The notes beneath the pieces were generated by a model. That model did no database searches, had not been told where the DNA came from, and saw only the letters and a list, made by a program, of their open reading frames with translations. A stretch of DNA of 64,000 nt from assembly GCA_035308565.1 (NCBI GenBank), contig DATGGK010000061.1:12109-76108 (forward strand), read 5' to 3'. This DNA comes from JANXLS01 sp035308565. GTDB lineage: Bacteria; Planctomycetota; SZUA-567; H5-PLA8. Made by a program: the position numbers and the translations under genes. Below are positions 7,854-19,200 of the stretch, piece by piece; the stretch's first letter is position 1; each line of letters opens with the position of its first letter.

Positions 7854-8554
7854 ATCTGCTCAGCAATGAGGAATTTACAGCGCGGCTGCGCGCTGTTGGG
7901 ACGGATCGTTATCATCATCTGCATCCCGTTCACAAAAAAATGAACGCGGGTGAATTGAATCCGGAACAGATTCGCGTGTGGGTCGCGAATCGCTTTTATT
8001 ATCAGCGCGGCATTCCGATCAAGGACGCGGCGATCGTCTCGAATTGTCCGATCCGCGAAGTGCGGCGAGTGTGGCTGCACCGCATTTCCGATCACGACGG
8101 CACCGGAGAAGGGAAGGGGGGCATTGAGGCGTGGCTGAAGTTGAGCGAAGCGTGCGGATTTTCGCGCGAAGAGATTCTTGACGAGCGGCACGTGCTGCCG
8201 GGCGTGCGCTTCGCGGTGGATGCGTACGTGAATTTTGCGCGTTCGCAGCCGTGGCCGGTGGCGATTTCGTCGTCGCTGACGGAATTATTTGCGCCGGATT
8301 TGATGGCGGAGCGGCTGGCGGCGTTTGAGAAATACTACACGTGGGTGCAGCCGTGGGGCTTCGATTATTTTCGCTCGCGGCTGACTCAGGCGCGCGTGGA
8401 TTCGGGCGAAGGGCTGGCGCTGACGTTGAAGTATTGCAACACTCCGGAACTTCAAAGTGCGGCGCTTGCGGCGTTGCGATTTAAGTGCGACGTGTTGTGG
8501 AGCATGTTGGATGCGATGACGCTGGAGTATCAGCGGATGGAGAAGGGCGCATGA
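7850..8554 (+). CDS. pqqC: PqqC, pyrroloquinoline-quinone synthase
   Basis: 234 residues, close to the usual 230-250. PqqC performs the final ring closure and eight-electron oxidation with oxygen, without metal or other cofactor. Recognisable segments are RYHHLHPVHKKMNAGELNPE, ANRFYYQRGIPIKDAAI, the DHDGTGEGKGGIEAW active-site loop, and WPVAISSSLTELFAPDLM. The His and Arg/Lys residues of the substrate pocket (RYHHLHP, YYQR, RHVLPGVRFAVDAY) are present. The start overlaps the pqqB stop and the end overlaps the pqqD start, both as ATGA. Confidence 0.95.
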   Translation: MNLLSNEEFTARLRAVGTDRYHHLHPVHKKMNAGELNPEQIRVWVANRFYYQRGIPIKDAAIVSNCPIREVRRVWLHRISDHDGTGEGKGGIEAWLKLSEACGFSREEILDERHVLPGVRFAVDAYVNFARSQPWPVAISSSLTELFAPDLMAERLAAFEKYYTWVQPWGFDYFRSRLTQARVDSGEGLALTLKYCNTPELQSAALAALRFKCDVLWSMLDAMTLEYQRMEKGA

Positions 8555-8904
8555 GTATGGCGACGGGCGACCCCTCACCCCCGGCCCCTCTCCCCCAAGG
8601 GGAGAGGGGAGAACAGCGGCCTTTTCCCCAAGGGGAAAATGGAGAATTGCGGCCTCGCCTTTCGGCGCGGGCGCGGTTGCAAGACGACAAAATTAGCGGA
8701 CAGCCGGTGCTGATTTTTCCGGAAGGGCTTGTGAAATTGAATCCGACTGCGGCTGAGATCGTGAAGTTGTGCAACGGTGCGCGGACGGTGAATCAGATCG
8801 CGGATGAATTGGCCGCGCAGTACAATGCGCCGCGGGAGAGGATTGCGGCGAATGTGTGGGAGTATCTCGCGAAGTTGCGTGAGAAGAATCTGGTGAGTTG
8901 GTAG
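8551..8904 (+). CDS. pqqD: PqqD, PqqA-binding chaperone, with a repeat-derived N-terminal extension
   Basis: 117 residues from the ATG that overlaps the pqqC stop. The PqqD domain occupies about residues 34-117 (RPRLSARARLQDDKISGQPV, then LFPEG-like LIFPEGLVKLNPTAAEIVKL, TVNQIADELAAQY, LAKLREKNLV). PqqD is a RiPP recognition element that binds PqqA and delivers it to PqqE. Ordinary PqqD has about 90 residues. The additional N-terminal segment (SPPAPLPQGERGEQRPFPQG) is encoded by a family A repeat placed directly behind the start codon. Whether this tail affects binding is unknown. Confidence 0.92.
   Translation: MSMATGDPSPPAPLPQGERGEQRPFPQGENGELRPRLSARARLQDDKISGQPVLIFPEGLVKLNPTAAEIVKLCNGARTVNQIADELAAQYNAPRERIAANVWEYLAKLREKNLVSW
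8571..8648 (+). repeat. Repeat family A copy inside pqqD (A4)
   Basis: CCCCTCTCCCCCAAGGGGAG followed by a second hairpin TTTTCCCCAAGGGGAAAA. It is in frame and encodes residues 7-33 of PqqD. Confidence 0.85.
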
Positions 8905-8913
8905 GCGATGAAT

Positions 8914-9026
8914 TCATTTGTCATTTGGCAGTTGTCATCTGTCATTTGTCATTTCATTGCATTATCGCGCAGCGAGTTTTTGCGGTAAATGACAAATGAC
9001 AACTGACAAATCACAAATGACAAATG
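8914..9026. repeat. Repeat family D hairpin between pqqD and pqqE (D1)
   Basis: The left arm is made of TCATTTGTCATTTG and GTTGTCATCTG words; the right arm of the complementary AATGACAAATGACAACTGAC. The right arm supplies the only ATG codons available for pqqE. A second member is at 63529-63679. Confidence 0.85.
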
Positions 9027-10099
9027 GGCCGTTCAGGCCGTACGGTTTGCTTGCGGAACTGACGTATCGCTGTCCGCTGCATTGCCCATATTGTTCCAAT
9101 CCAATACGCTACCCATCCGGCGCGGAATTGGAAAAGCGCGAATGGGTCCGCGTGCTGCGCGAGGCGTCGGAGTTGGGCGTTCTGCACGTGGGATTCTCGG
9201 GCGGCGAGCCGTTGCAGCGAAGCGATCTGGCGAAGCTTGTTGCGGCGGCGCGCGAGGCGGGACTTTATACGAATTTAATAACTAGTGCGGTGGGATTGTC
9301 GATTGAACGTGCGCGCGAACTGAAAGCTGCGGGACTGGACAGCGTGCAGGTCAGCTTTCAAAACGATGAAGCGCCGCTAGCGGATGAAATCGCCGGTGCC
9401 AGCGCGCACGCGGCGAAGCTGGCGGCGGTCGAGGCGATTCATCGCGCGGGGTTGCCGTTGAGTTTGAATGTGGTGCTGCACCGGCGCAACATCCAGCGCG
9501 TTGAGCAGATCGTGGCGCTGGCGGAGCGGCTGGGCGCGGAGCGGCTTGAACTGGCGAACACGCAATATTACGGCTGGGCGTTCAAGAATCTGGCGGCGCT
9601 GCTGCCGTTGCGCGAGCAAGTCGAACACGCGGGGCGCGTCGCGGCGGCGGAGCAGGAGCGGCTGAAGGGGCGCATGGAAATTCTGTATGTGATGCCGGAT
9701 TACTTCAGCGAGCGGCCGAAGCCGTGCATGAACGGCTGGGGGCGACGGCACATCACGGTCAATCCGATTGGGGAGATGCTGCCGTGTCCGACGGCGGGCG
9801 TGATCGGGGACCTCAAATTCGACAATGTTCGGGCTCATTCGGTTGGCTGGATTTGGGAGAAATCCGATGCGTTCAATCGGTTTCGCGGAACGGAGTGGAT
9901 GCCGGAGCCGTGCCGGAGCTGCGATCAGCGCGAGAATGATTTCGGCGGGTGCCGCTGCCAGGCGGCGCTGCTGACCGGGGATGCGAGCGCGACGGACCCG
10001 GCGTGTTCATTGTCGCCGCAGCGCTCGAAGACCGAACAGCTTATCAAAGCGAGTTGCGCGAACGATATATCGTACGAATATCGTCTAAACCCAGCATAA
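8996..10099 (+). CDS. pqqE: PqqE, radical SAM PqqA Glu-Tyr cross-linking enzyme
   Basis: 367 residues from the ATG at 8996; an in-frame ATG at 9017 is the alternative. Both start codons lie inside a family D repeat, so the first ten residues (MTTDKSQMTN) are repeat-encoded, and conserved sequence begins at GPFRPYGLLAELTYRCPLHC. The radical SAM cluster ligands are C26, C30 and C33. GFSGGEPL is the SAM-binding glycine motif. The SPASM-type auxiliary cluster cysteines are in LPCPTA, EPCRSCDQRENDFGGCRCQA and the later DPACSLSP. It uses SAM to form the carbon-carbon bond in PqqA while PqqD holds the peptide. It ends the operon; no pqqF-type protease gene is seen in the window. Confidence 0.94.
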   Translation: MTTDKSQMTNGPFRPYGLLAELTYRCPLHCPYCSNPIRYPSGAELEKREWVRVLREASELGVLHVGFSGGEPLQRSDLAKLVAAAREAGLYTNLITSAVGLSIERARELKAAGLDSVQVSFQNDEAPLADEIAGASAHAAKLAAVEAIHRAGLPLSLNVVLHRRNIQRVEQIVALAERLGAERLELANTQYYGWAFKNLAALLPLREQVEHAGRVAAAEQERLKGRMEILYVMPDYFSERPKPCMNGWGRRHITVNPIGEMLPCPTAGVIGDLKFDNVRAHSVGWIWEKSDAFNRFRGTEWMPEPCRSCDQRENDFGGCRCQAALLTGDASATDPACSLSPQRSKTEQLIKASCANDISYEYRLNPA

Positions 10100-10267
10100 C
10101 GCGCGAGTTCGGCCGAGATCCGAGGTCACAAGAAATCTCCTTTTCTTTCGCTATTTTTGTTCAAAAAAACTTCAGATTAAAGTAAAATTCCCGTCCGAAG
10201 AAATTGCATTGCACATCTGAGAAATCGGACACTTCCGTGTTGCACTTTTGGCAAAGGGGCTTGACTC

Positions 10268-13200
10268 GTGAAAAACCGTCTGGCGTGCAGCGTTGTTTGG
10301 TTTGGGATCGCGTTTCTTTCAAGCTCCGTCGGCGCCGTGGATGTGCTGACGTTTCACAATGACACGCATCGCAGCGGTGCCAACACCAGCGAAACGATCC
10401 TCAATCAAAGCAACGTCAATGCGACCAACTTCGGCAAGCTGTACACGCGAAGCGTTGACGGGCTCATGTACGCTCAGCCGCTGTACGTGTCGAACCTGAC
10501 CATCGGCGGCGGCACGCATAACGTTGTCTTCATTGCCACGATGAAGAACAATGTCTATGCCTTCGACGCCGACAATGGGGCGCAGGCGGCGTATTGGACA
10601 AAGAATCTGGGAACGTCCGTGCCGTACAGCGACGTCTACACGAACGGCGACCACAACATGTTTCCAGACATCGGCATTTGCGGCACGCCGGTGATCGACA
10701 AGAGCACCAACACGATGTATCTGTGCAACATGACCAAGGATGGCACCAATGCCTGGTCGCATCACGTGCACGCGCTGGACATCACCACGGGCAACGACAA
10801 ATTTGGCGGGCCAATAAAAGTCACTGCCCCGGCGGTGCCCAATTCGACCGCTGTGTTCAATGACTTCCGCCAAGGCCAGCGTCCCGCGATGCTGCAAGCC
10901 AACGGGTCGATCTACATCGGCTTCGCTTCGTTCGGCGATCAGACGCCCTATTGGGGCTGGCTGATGCGCTACGATCAGACCACGCTCGCTCAGCAATTCG
11001 TGTTCAACACGAATCCGTCGAACACCAACAGCACCGGCGCGGGAATCTGGCAGAGCGGCTGCGGTCCGGCGCTCGATGCCTCGAACAACGTGTTTCTGGT
11101 CACCGGCAACAGCAGCCAGGGCGCCGGCAGCACGGGTCCGGCAAACGGCAATTATTCGGAAGCCGTGTTGAAATTTGGACCGACTGGATTGACTGTGGCC
11201 GATTATTACTTGCCTTCGGATGTGAACAACATCGACGCCAGCGACGGCGATTTTGGCGGCGGCGGGCATGCCCTGCTCCCCGACATGCCCGGCATCCATC
11301 CACACGTAATGGTGGCGGCGGGCAAGAACGGCGTGCTCTATCTGCTTGACCGCGATAACCTGACGCACTTTGCCGCGGACAACGACGCGCGCATTCTGCA
11401 AAAAATCACCTCGCTCGGCTCCAACAAAAGCACGCCCGTGTACTGGCAAAGCCCCACCGGGCCGCACGTCATTGTTCAAAACGAAAGTTCTGGGCCGATG
11501 TATTCCTATTCGGTGGTCGTGAACAATTCCGGGATCGTGCAACTCACCAACAAGGCCTCAACAGGCACAGTCGTCACGATGACCACGGCGGTCCCACATG
11601 GATTCGTGGCTGGAAATACAGTTGCAGTAGCGTGTAACCCGTCCGATCCCAATATCGACATGGCGAACGCCGTGGTTGTGTCAGCGCCGACAACGACGAC
11701 GTTCACCTACAATAAGACGGCGACCGCGGTGACTTCGACGGCCACGGGCGGCACGGCAACCAAAGGCTACGTGCAGCTTGCGCTCGACAAGCAGACTGCC
11801 AATGGCTTCCAGACGCAGTCCTATGCGTTATCCAGCAACGGCAGCGTGGCTGGTTCTGGCATAGTCTGGACGTGGAGCGGCACCGGCGGCGACCTGGTCC
11901 ATCAAGGCGATCCGAACGTCAACGGCGGCAATATTTTCCCGGCCACGCTGCGCGCGATCAACGCTGAAACGATGGTGGAAATCTACAACAGCGGCACCAA
12001 TTTCGCGCGCGATGCGCTGGGCGGTTTCTGCAAATACAACTGCGCCACCGTGGCCAACGGCAGAGTCTACGTGCCGGAGACCGGCAATCCGAGTTCGACC
12101 AGCCAATTAGTAGTCTATGGCCTGCTTGGCGACGTCACGCCGCCCACGATCAGTTCTGTTTCCGCCGTGAATACGACCACGAAAGTTGCCGTCAAATTCT
12201 CGAAGCCTGTCGATGCCACAACCGCGACGGCAGTGTCAAATTATGGGATTAATAACGGCGTCGCAATCAGCGGGGCGTCGCTGGGCTCCGATCAAATCAC
12301 CGTCACGCTGACGACCTCAACGCTTACATCGGGCACTACCTACACGCTGACCGTGAACAACATCAAAGACCTCGCGTCGCCCCCAAACACAATTTTGGCC
12401 AATTCGCAGGCTCAATTCCAGATCACGACGCAGCCGCCCAGCGTCAGCATTACGTCGCCAACATCGGGCGCGACGTTCAGTTCGCCGGCGGTGTTCCAGG
12501 TTACCGCGAACGCCACGGCGGGCGTGAATCTCACCATTTCGAAAGTGGATTTCTATTTGGGCGCCGTATTCATGGGGACGGCAACAGTTGCGCCATACAC
12601 AGTGACGCTCACCAACGTCGCCGCGGGAAGCTACAATCTGACCGCGAAAGCCACCGACAGCAGCACCCTCAGCACCACCTCCACGGCGATACCGATCACC
12701 GTGAACACCGGCAGCGGCACGCCGTACGGCCAGAATGCGCTTACAGCGGTTTCGGCGTATTTGAACGGCGCGCTGCCTTCGACCGGCGCGGGTAATTTCC
12801 CGCCGCTGCTCTCGCAGCTTGGGGCGTTCTCGAATCTCACGACGCTGACGCCGTCGAATACACTTGTTCCATACAGCCCGATCTCACCGCTGTGGTCGGA
12901 CAGCGCGATTAAAACGCGCTGGATGGCCGTGCCCAACAACGGCAGTGGCACCTATACGGCCGATCAGCAGATTTCATTCGCGCCGACGGGCGATTGGACT
13001 TTTCCGAACGGCACGGTTTTCGTCAAGGAATTCGATTTGGGCATCGACGACACCAATCCCTCCATAACTCGGCGACTCGAAACGCGCTTCATTGTGCGCA
13101 GTTCGGACGGCTACGTCTACGGCATCACGTATAAATGGAGGTCGGACAACAGTGATGCCGACCTCGTTTCCGCATCGGGACTCGATGAAGTCATCACGAT

Positions 13201-16200
13201 TGCCACCGGCCCTGGCACGACGCGCCAACAAACGTGGCATTATCCCAGCCAAAGCGAATGCCTCACCTGCCACACCTCGGCGTCCGGCGGAGTGCTTGGA
13301 CCCAAGACGCGGCAGTTGAATTCCACGCTCGCCTATCCCGCGTCAGGCGTCACCGACAATCAATTGCGCGCGCTCAACCACTTGGGTCTGCTCAATCCAG
13401 TGCTGCAAGAATCGGCGATTCCGACCTACTCCAAGCTTTACAACGTCAACGACACGACCACGACGCTCGACAACCGCGTCCGCTCGTACATCGATTCGAA
13501 TTGCCAGGGCTGCCATCGCCCGGGCGGCGCGAACGTTCAGCTTGACGCGCGCTGGGATACGCCGCTGCAGAATCAGCACATCATCAACGCTCCCGTCAAC
13601 GACAACCTGGGCATTACGGGCGCGAAAGTGGTTGTGCCGCAGAATGTCTCGCTTTCGATTCTCTACCAGCGTGTCAGTGCGCTCGACACCACCAAAATGC
13701 CGCCGCTGGCGCACAACACGCTCGACAGCAACGCGCTCGCCGCCATTGTGGCGTGGATCAACGGATTGCCAATTACTTCCGGGGCGGATGCAATTAGCGC
13801 GCAGTTCAAGGACGCGACCGCAAACAATGTGGTCAGCGCCACGGCGGGAGCCGTAGCGCGCAGTGGTTGGAATTCGCTTTCGGGCGCGACGGGAACCAAT
13901 CAGGTGCTGAACGACAACAGCGGGACGGCGACGACGGCGACGGTCACGTGGAGCGCGCCGAACACCGGCAGCAACGGCGGCACGAGCACGGGCGGCAACG
14001 ATTCGCTGCTGCGCGGGTACCTCGACACGACCGCCACCGGCGTAATTTCAGCGACGGTCACGAATATTCCGTACTCGATTTATAACGTGTACGTGTATGC
14101 GCTGGGCGACGGCGGCGAACGCGTCGGGGAGTATTGGGCCAAATCCACCGTCAGCGCCGGCGGAACAGATACTGGCGGAAAGATCATTCATTACAGCGGC
14201 ATTTCCACACAGGCGCTGCAAGACGCCACGGCCACGGGCACCGGCAATTACGTCGTGTTCACAGGGCTGACCGGTTCGACCTGCGTGATTTCGGGACAAG
14301 CGTTTCAATACCCAACGGCGGGGAGCAACGGTTTCCGCGGCAACCTCAACGGATTCCAAATCGTCGATGCGACGCAGCAGACGCCGACATTGAATGCCGC
14401 CTACGCCAGCACCGGCTCAACGGCGGGCGGGCAACTCATTACGGTGACGGGCACGAATCTGCTGCCGGGCGCGGATTTTAGCATCGGCGGCGCCGCGGCA
14501 ATTAATCCGCAATATCTCTCCGACAAAGCCTATTCCATGATCACGCCCCCGGGGACGGGAACGGCGGTCATCGAATACTCCGGTTTCAACGGAACCATCG
14601 ATCTCACGGGCGGCTTCACCTACAGCGCTTCGCCTGCGGTTGTCGGCGACGCCATTTCGTACAATTACAATCACAACGACGTCAACGGCGGCGTCCAGCC
14701 GCTGGGCGCGGCGGAAACGCCGGGTGTCGTGCCGCGTGCCAACTGGAACAATTCCACGTCCAACGTTAACCTGGCGACTGACCTCAGTATGCTCGACAAT
14801 CTCGGCAACAACACCGGCGCGTCGATTGGCTGGTCGTGCAACGAGCATTACACCGACAGCGAAGTGCCGGACAACGGCGGCAATTACCGCATGATGCGCG
14901 GTTACATCGATCAGACCAACGCGTTTCCGATCATCATCACGGCGAATAACCTGCCCTCGTATTTCCAGCAATGCGATGTGTACGTCTACACGACCGGCCA
15001 GCACGGCACGCTGACGCGCCACGGCAATTTGCGCATCGGCGCGAAGACAGTCGGTGCAAATCTGGGCACAGGCGTTTCGTATCCCTACGCGGGCTCGGGC
15101 GCGAACGGCTTCCTGCAAGTGCCGGACAACAATGCGGACACGACGAAGACCGGCGATTACGTTGTCTTCCCCAATGTTTCGCCAGTCAACGGGAGCTTGC
15201 GTCTTGAAATTCAAGCGCAGGATTCCGATTACCGGCTGGGCATCGCGGGCATTCAGCTTGTCGCAGTCGGCCCGACGTTGACGGCGGCATCGCCGGCCAA
15301 TGAACAGGTCGCCGGCGGAGATACCATCACGCTCACCGGCACGAATTTCCGGCCAGGCGCGCTCTCGATTACTTTCGGCGGAATCGCGGCAACGAATTTG
15401 GTTTACGTGGATAATTCGCATTACACCGTGAGCGCGCCGCCGCACGCGCAAGGCGTTGTGGATGTCGTGATGACCGATACCAACGGGCGCATCGCGACGC
15501 TGTCTGGTCAATTCACGTACTCGCCCAACCAGCCGCCGACGGTGACATCGGTGTCGCCGAATCTGGTTCCGACTGGCGGCGGCACTGCGGTCACAATCAC
15601 GGGCACCAGTTTCCGCACGGGCGCGTCGGTGCAAGTCGGCGGGCAGAACGGAATGAGCATCGTGACGATTCCCGCGGCGAGCGTTAACTTCGTCAGTTCG
15701 ACGCAGTTGACCTGCACGATTCCAGCGGCGGTACCGGCCGGCGCAACAGGCTTGACCACGCTCACGGTGATAGATACGGATGCGACCACAGGCAGCCTGA
15801 CCAGCGCATTCCGTTACACGAATCCGTTTCCAATCCTCGCCACGATTCTGCCCACGTCGGGTTCGAGCAGCGGGAATTTCGCAACCAGCAAAGCAACCAT
15901 CACGGCGAGTAACCACACGTTCACCCCCAGCGGCGTGCAGGTCGTTATCGGCGGCACGACCGTCGCGGCCACGACGGTGGACGATCAGCACATCACGTTT
16001 GTGCCGCCGGCGCATTCGGCGGGCGCGGTCACGGTGTCCGTCATTAATGGAGACGGGCCGGCCAGCGCCAACGCCTTGATCAACGGCTACACGTACAATG
16101 CGCCGACGTTGTCGTCGCTTTCGCCCAACCAAGGGCCGACTTCGGGCGGCAATCAGATCACTGTCTTCGGTTCGAATTTCGGGCCGGCAACAGTACTGAT

Positions 16201-19200
16201 GATCGCTGGAAATGCGGCCACGAACGTCAACGTCTTGAGTTCATCGGCGCTGACTTGCCTGGTGCCGGCCAGTACCGGCGCGGCGCTCGGTTCAGTAAAC
16301 GCGATCGTGAGCGACAACCAGGCGACGCCGGGCACCTATACGCTGGTCAACGGCTACACGTACATCGCACGCTCGCCGGAATTCCCCGACACGACCGGCA
16401 AGATACCGGGCATCTGCGCGAAGTTTTTCTATAACAGTTCCGCGGATGGAACGATCACTCCCGCCACCCTCGGACCGGCCACGTTCGACAGCTATCTGCC
16501 GTTCCAGGGCAAGATGGTGGCGGCCAATGCCATGGTAGGCCCTCCCTCCGGCGCCGCGCCAGGCACGATTTTGAATCTGGTTCCGGCCGGCTCGACACTG
16601 TTCACCGGGAAAATCACGGGCTACCTCAAGATTTCAGCCGGCGGCCTTTACACGATCTATACAGGCTCCGACGACGCATCGCTGTTCTATTTTGGCAACA
16701 CTCTGGCCACCTCGTCGCTGATTGTGAACAACAACACGGCGAAAACTGGCGTGGTAGAGACCAACGGCCAAATCAATCTTTCGGCTGGGCTGCATCAATT
16801 CACCATTCTCTATGGCCAGGGCACGGCAACCTATGGCCTCTCGGCAAGCATGAGCGGGCCGGATACCGGAAATGTCAAGTCGATCATCTCCGCCAACTCG
16901 CTCTTTTCAGACCCCGCACCCGCCATCACCAGTGCGTCGCCAAATACCGGCAGCACCGGCGGAAACACGGCGGTGACGCTGACGGGAACCGGTTTCGTTG
17001 CCGGCGCGAACGTGACCGTCAACGGGGAACAGGCGCTCAACATCAACGTGGCCAGCGCCACGTCGATCACGTTCAACACGCCCGGCGGCGCGGCGGGCGC
17101 GGTCAAGATCGTCGTGATCAATCCGAACGGCAACGCGGATTCGACCGCGTTTACGTACGACAGTTCGATCTTCCGCAATCCGGACGCGCCTTCCAATACC
17201 GTCGCGGGGACTTTCTTCCGTTATTACAATCTGAACGGGCCGGCGCTTCCGGCGTTCGGCACGCAGCGGCCTTTCCGCGTGGGCGCCAAACCCAGCGCGG
17301 GCGTGACGGAAAACAGCGTGACGTATCCGATTTCGCAGAACGACAACCAGTGCCAGCAAATCACCGGATACATCAACATCCCGTATTCGGGCGTGTGGAC
17401 TTTGTATACGGCTTCCGACGATGCGTCGGTGTTGTACATCGGCACGAGCCTGGTGGTGAACAACAATTATACGCAGACGATGTTTACGCGTTCGGGCACG
17501 ATCGGGCTCAACGCCGGATTGCATAAATTCACGCTGCAATATTCGCAGGGCACGAACACTTTTGGCGCGTATCTTGGATGGGGCAGCGCCACGGCGCCCG
17601 CCACAATTCCGCTCGATACGCTCGGAGCAACGCACACCGGCCCGCCGAGTGTGGCGAACCAGGTTCCGGCGTCGTCCCTGTACTACGTGCCGCCGACGTG
17701 GACCGGAGCGGGGACCGCCAATTGGAGCGCTGCGGCAAATTGGAACACCGACGTGGGCCTGGGCGCGTTTGCGCCGGTACAAAGCGACTCCACGCTGGAC
17801 GCGCACGAATCGCTGGTGCTGCGCTTCCCCGCGGTGGGCGCGGCGCCGTACGTCGCGGTGAACGATTCGGCCAATCCCACGCCGGTGATGGTAATGGAAT
17901 TCAACAGCAGCGTGGCCGGGAATACGATCAGCGGCAACGCGCTGCAATTGGGATCGGGCACTGCGCTGCAAGCGTATCCGTCGCTGCTCGGTTCGTTCAG
18001 CGGCGCGACCATGCTTCAACTGGGAAGCGGCTCGGTGCTCGTGAGTGCGCCGGTTGTTGCGGGTTCCAATCTGGCGCTGCGCGGCAATGGCGCGGGAGTG
18101 GTGACGATCAACGGCGCGTTGACGAACGCCAATGGCGCAAGCTTGACCAAATCGGATGGAGGCAGTTACGTGATCGCCGGCGACGCCTCCGGATTCACCG
18201 GAAGCGTGACGCTGAATGGCGGATTGCTCTGTGTCAACAGCACGCTCAACGCGCCGACCATCACCACGGCATCGGGCACGACGTTGCGCGGAACAGGCAC
18301 GGTCAACAGCGCTGTGACCATCAAAGGCATGCTCTATCCCGGCGATGTCAGCAGCATACTGACCAGCGATCCGAAAGGCACGCTGACCGCCAGCAGCGCC
18401 GATTTCTCCATCAATGGAGGCACGCTGCGCGCGCGCGTGAAGCTGCTCGACGCCACGCACGCCGAAGCGGATTTGCTGACGCTGACGAGCACCTCCGCGA
18501 GCGGCCTGACGCTTGACGCGACCTCGCAACTCGATTTGCGCGTGCAAGTGCCCGCGGGCGTGACGGTGGCGAACAACGCGGATGTGGAAATCGTTCAGGG
18601 CGGTGATCCGCTGAACAATCTTTATTCCGCCGGCTTCGGAACGGTTTCACTCTCGTATGGCGCGAGCGTGACGAACATGTCGATTCTGTACGTGAGCAAG
18701 GATTTCGTGCCCAACAGCGGCGACACAATTCATGTCGTCTCCACGCAAATAGCCGGCGGCGCGCCTGCGCCTGCGATCGGCGCGAACAGTTACAATCGCA
18801 TTTTCGTGCGCTTCAACAATTCAGTCACGCCGGTGACGGTGGATGCGTTCCGCGCCGCACCCGACGGAGCGGGTGTGCTGCTGGTATGGCACACGGCGTC
18901 GGAATTCCAAAATGTTGGGTTCAATGTGTGGCGGCGCTCCGTTCAATCAAACGAGCAATGGACGCACGTCAATACGGCGCTGATTCCCGGCCGCATCACC
19001 AACCACGACGCGAAGACCTATCGCTGGTACGATTGGAACGCGGCGGAGAGCGCGGAGTACCGGCTTGAAAGTGTTGACGTGCATGGCGTGCGGTCGTATT
19101 ACCCGCAGCTTGTGAACGCCGGATTTGACCGGAACTCCCCATTAATATCTGCGAGCGCTGATGGCGTGGCCACGGCAATCGACAGTCTTAGCGAGCGAAA

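Noticed and set aside
14417..16132. 571-codon minus-strand open frame inside the first giant gene
   Set aside because: Arginine-rich shadow of the TIG-domain region; no domain or ribosome binding site.
16907..18547. 546-codon minus-strand open frame inside the first giant gene
   Set aside because: Arginine- and alanine-rich shadow of the PA14 and beta-strand region.
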